The translations under genes were made by a program, and so were the position numbers. This document shows, one piece after another, positions 62,208-64,000 of a stretch of 64,000 bases of DNA. Origin of the DNA: Roseimarinus sediminis (lineage in GTDB: Bacteria > Bacteroidota > Bacteroidia > Bacteroidales > Prolixibacteraceae); contig NZ_JBNPXV010000003.1 in assembly GCF_050433125.1 (NCBI RefSeq), positions 248,001 through 312,000 of the forward strand, in the 5' to 3' direction. Under the pieces are notes generated by a model. It was not told the origin of the DNA. It did no database searches and was given only the letters and a program-made list of their open reading frames with translations. The first letter of the stretch is position 1, and each line of letters begins with the position of its first letter.

Positions 62208-62684
62208 ATGGTAAAAATCACAAAGCACTCAGGTATTTATACACTCGAAGCAACACAGCGCCTGCCCATGCCCTTGCACGAAGCCTGGGATTTCTTTTCA
62301 TCGCCGGCGAACCTGGCCCGTATTACCCCGCCCGAAATGGGATTCAACATCACTTCGGGCAATACTAAAAAAGCTTATGAAGGCCAGATTATCACCTACA
62401 AAATAGGGATTCTCCCCTTCGTCAAGTCGAACTGGGTAACAGAGATAACCAGGGTGAGGGAAAACGAAATTTTCATTGATGAACAGCGTTTTGGCCCCTA
62501 TCGCATGTGGCATCATGAACATTGGTTTACAGCCGATGGCGATGGCACAATGATGTTCGACAAAGTAAGCTACAAAATACCTTTCGGGTGGCTGGGGCAG
62601 CTGGTGCATGCGCTTTTCATCAAAAGAAAACTCCGCCAGATTTTCACGTTCCGGCATCATACACTTCGGCGCTTATTTGGATAA
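62208..62684 (+). CDS. SRPBCC-family protein
   Basis: 158 residues from the ATG at 62208 (MVKITKHSGIYTLEATQRLPM). The longer upstream frame reads through a simple repeat and is not credible. START/polyketide-cyclase-like fold: LPMPLHEAWDFFSSPANLARITPPEMGFNI, GQIITYKIGILPFVKSNWVTEITRV, FIDEQRFGPYRMWHHEHWF, and a helical C-terminus. Binds a hydrophobic ligand in its cavity; the ligand is unknown. Members of this branch are sometimes annotated as coenzyme-binding or cell-division-inhibitor-like on weak grounds. Confidence 0.85.
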   Translation: MVKITKHSGIYTLEATQRLPMPLHEAWDFFSSPANLARITPPEMGFNITSGNTKKAYEGQIITYKIGILPFVKSNWVTEITRVRENEIFIDEQRFGPYRMWHHEHWFTADGDGTMMFDKVSYKIPFGWLGQLVHALFIKRKLRQIFTFRHHTLRRLFG

Positions 62685-62729
62685 GCAGCACAAAAAAACC
62701 TACCTTTACACGAAACAAAAGCAGCCAGC

Positions 62730-63518
62730 ATGAACGAAGTAAAACTCTACCAGATTGACGCCTTTGCCGAAACACCCTTTTCCGGCAATCCGGCAGCAGT
62801 GGTTATTCTGGACCAATGGCCCGAAAAGCAAACGATGCAAAACATAGCCATGGAGAACAACCTTTCGGAAACGGCCTTTTTGGTTTCCGATGCCGACGGC
62901 TATGCCATCAGGTATTTTACCCCGCTTACCGAAGTAGAATTGTGCGGACATGCAACGCTGGCCTCGGCCTATGTGCTTTTTAACATACTGAACGACCCAA
63001 AGCCGCTACTTACCTTCACCACAACAAACAGAGGACAGCTTTTTGTAAGCCGGAAGAATGAAATTATTGAACTGGATTTTCCCTGCGACCAGATTGAAAA
63101 AACGGTAGCCGGCGAAGAGGTAATCAGCGCAATCGGTCTCCGGCCTATTGAAGCATACAAGGGTATTAGCGACCTGATGTTGGTTTATAATAATGAAGAA
63201 CAAATAAGAAACATCAGTCCTGATTTTTCACTGTTGAAAAAAATCAATTTAAGAGGAATCATCATTACGGCACCAGGTATGGACTGCGATTTTGTTTCGC
63301 GCTTTTTTGCTCCGCACGAGGGAATTGATGAAGATCCGGTAACCGGTTCGGCTCATACCACACTTATTCCATACTGGCATATGCAATTGGGAAAAACAAA
63401 AATGACCGCGAAACAGTTATCTAAGCGCGGCGGCACCCTGTATTGTGAGTACGCCGGCAAAAGAGTAAAAATAGGAGGCAAAGCCCTTCACTATCTCACA
63501 GGAACCATTAGCGTTTAA
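62730..63518 (+). CDS. PhzF-family isomerase
   Basis: 262 residues, PhzF/DAP-epimerase-like fold. Markers: QIDAFAETPFSGNPAAVV, catalytic Glu in MENNLSETAFLV, RYFTPLTEVELCGHATLASAYVL, SRFFAPHEGIDEDPVTGSAHTTLIPYW near the C-terminus. Likely an isomerase or epimerase for a small organic acid. No phenazine genes are near, so the family name should not be read as a pathway. Followed 23 bases later by the isopentenyl-diphosphate isomerase gene, possibly one transcript. Confidence 0.93.
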   Translation: MNEVKLYQIDAFAETPFSGNPAAVVILDQWPEKQTMQNIAMENNLSETAFLVSDADGYAIRYFTPLTEVELCGHATLASAYVLFNILNDPKPLLTFTTTNRGQLFVSRKNEIIELDFPCDQIEKTVAGEEVISAIGLRPIEAYKGISDLMLVYNNEEQIRNISPDFSLLKKINLRGIIITAPGMDCDFVSRFFAPHEGIDEDPVTGSAHTTLIPYWHMQLGKTKMTAKQLSKRGGTLYCEYAGKRVKIGGKALHYLTGTISV

Positions 63519-63541
63519 ACATTAAAAACTTCAAAACAAAA

Positions 63542-64000
63542 ATGAGTCAGCGTAAAAGCGATCACATCAATATGGCAGCCAGCTCGGTACCGGCTTCTTT
63601 CATTTCGGATGAAAGATTTTACTACGAACCGCTGCTACATCCCCATCCGACCACAGAAATTACTGTCAATTTTCTGGGAAAAACCATGAGGCACCCGCTT
63701 TGGATTTCGAGCATGACAGGCGGTACTGCCGAGGCCGGAGTCATCAATCACCGGCTGGCCGAAGTAAGTGCCGAATTTGGACTGGGCATGGGACTTGGAT
63801 CGTGCCGTTCACTTTTGCGAAGCGACGAATTTTTCGACGATTTTAACCTGCGCCCCATAATAGGTCAACAGCTTCCTTTTTATGCCAACCTGGGGATAGC
63901 CCAGATCGAAAAAATGCTCGACCGGGGTGAGGGTGAGCGCATACACGAACTGGTGAGTCGCCTTGGAGCCGACGGCCTGTTCATTCATGTAAACCCCAGC
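63542..64000 (+). CDS. fni: Type 2 isopentenyl-diphosphate delta-isomerase (3'-truncated)
   Basis: FMN-dependent enzyme interconverting isopentenyl and dimethylallyl diphosphate for isoprenoid synthesis. The first 153 codons are in the window. MSQRKSDHINMA is the conserved N-terminus with substrate-binding Arg and His, and LWISSMTGGTAEAGVINHRLAE and FGLGMGLGSCRSLL are the TIM-barrel nucleotide-binding segments. The rest lies beyond the window end; no frameshift is seen up to that point. Confidence 0.9.
   Translation, partial: MSQRKSDHINMAASSVPASFISDERFYYEPLLHPHPTTEITVNFLGKTMRHPLWISSMTGGTAEAGVINHRLAEVSAEFGLGMGLGSCRSLLRSDEFFDDFNLRPIIGQQLPFYANLGIAQIEKMLDRGEGERIHELVSRLGADGLFIHVNPS

Overview
The window is a chromosome segment from a member of the Bacteroidota, most likely the Bacteroidales/Marinilabiliales side. 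The evidence is two proteins with C-terminal modules resembling type IX secretion sorting domains, RND-TolC metal pumps of the Bacteroidota layout, an HU-like protein of the Bacteroides type, HYC_CC_PP and CotH/DUF4956/VTC families, promoters of the TAnnTTTG type, and few Shine-Dalgarno sequences. The species cannot be named from the sequence alone. No rRNA, tRNA, CRISPR array or intact insertion sequence was seen.

Layout. 1-1147: end of an ammonium transporter. 1148-3663: an AT-rich, decayed accessory stretch with a 22-bp inverted repeat pair, a TlpA-like lipoprotein split by a frameshift, and an antitoxin followed by a frameshifted RelE/ParE toxin. 3664-10175: secreted GH5 glucanase and PL10 pectate lyase, a large CotH/lamin-tail protein and a Na/Ca antiporter. 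10478-17722: dnaK, an HU-like protein, a five-PAS histidine kinase, and a cysteine desulfurase overlapping the kinase. 17724-18852: an AAA ATPase remnant and an AbiEii-type nucleotidyltransferase with its partner. 18920-22646: two DEAD-box helicases and an AEC transporter.

22916-38150 is a heavy-metal resistance block with two complete RND efflux systems. The first is HYC_CC_PP, CusA-like pump, TolC, adaptor with a metal-binding zinc-ribbon-like domain, and a secreted HMA protein. The second is a His-rich protein, adaptor, pump and TolC. A class I fumarase and an outer-membrane protein follow.

41171-45196 is the most unusual locus. It runs: an ArsM-like methyltransferase, a 31-residue Lys-rich peptide with three cysteines (not in usual gene calls), a radical SAM/SPASM maturase with a full seven-Cys SPASM motif, a Cys-rich DUF1847 protein, and a thioredoxin-thioredoxin reductase fusion. 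A consensus promoter precedes it, a hairpin plus T-run ends the peptide gene, and a long perfect hairpin precedes the maturase. I read it as a candidate modified-peptide (RiPP-like) pathway linked to thiol or metalloid chemistry; no product can be assigned.

45303-64000: a DUF1456 protein, gltX, two paralogous 29-residue membrane microproteins each with its own terminator, kbl, a carrier-protein-like small protein lacking the serine, an S37 protease, an Xaa-Pro aminopeptidase, an NtrC-like regulator without a DNA-binding domain, two glycosyltransferases, the CotH-DUF4956-VTC operon, a metallophosphoesterase, an SRPBCC protein, a PhzF protein, and the start of a type 2 isopentenyl-diphosphate isomerase cut by the window end.
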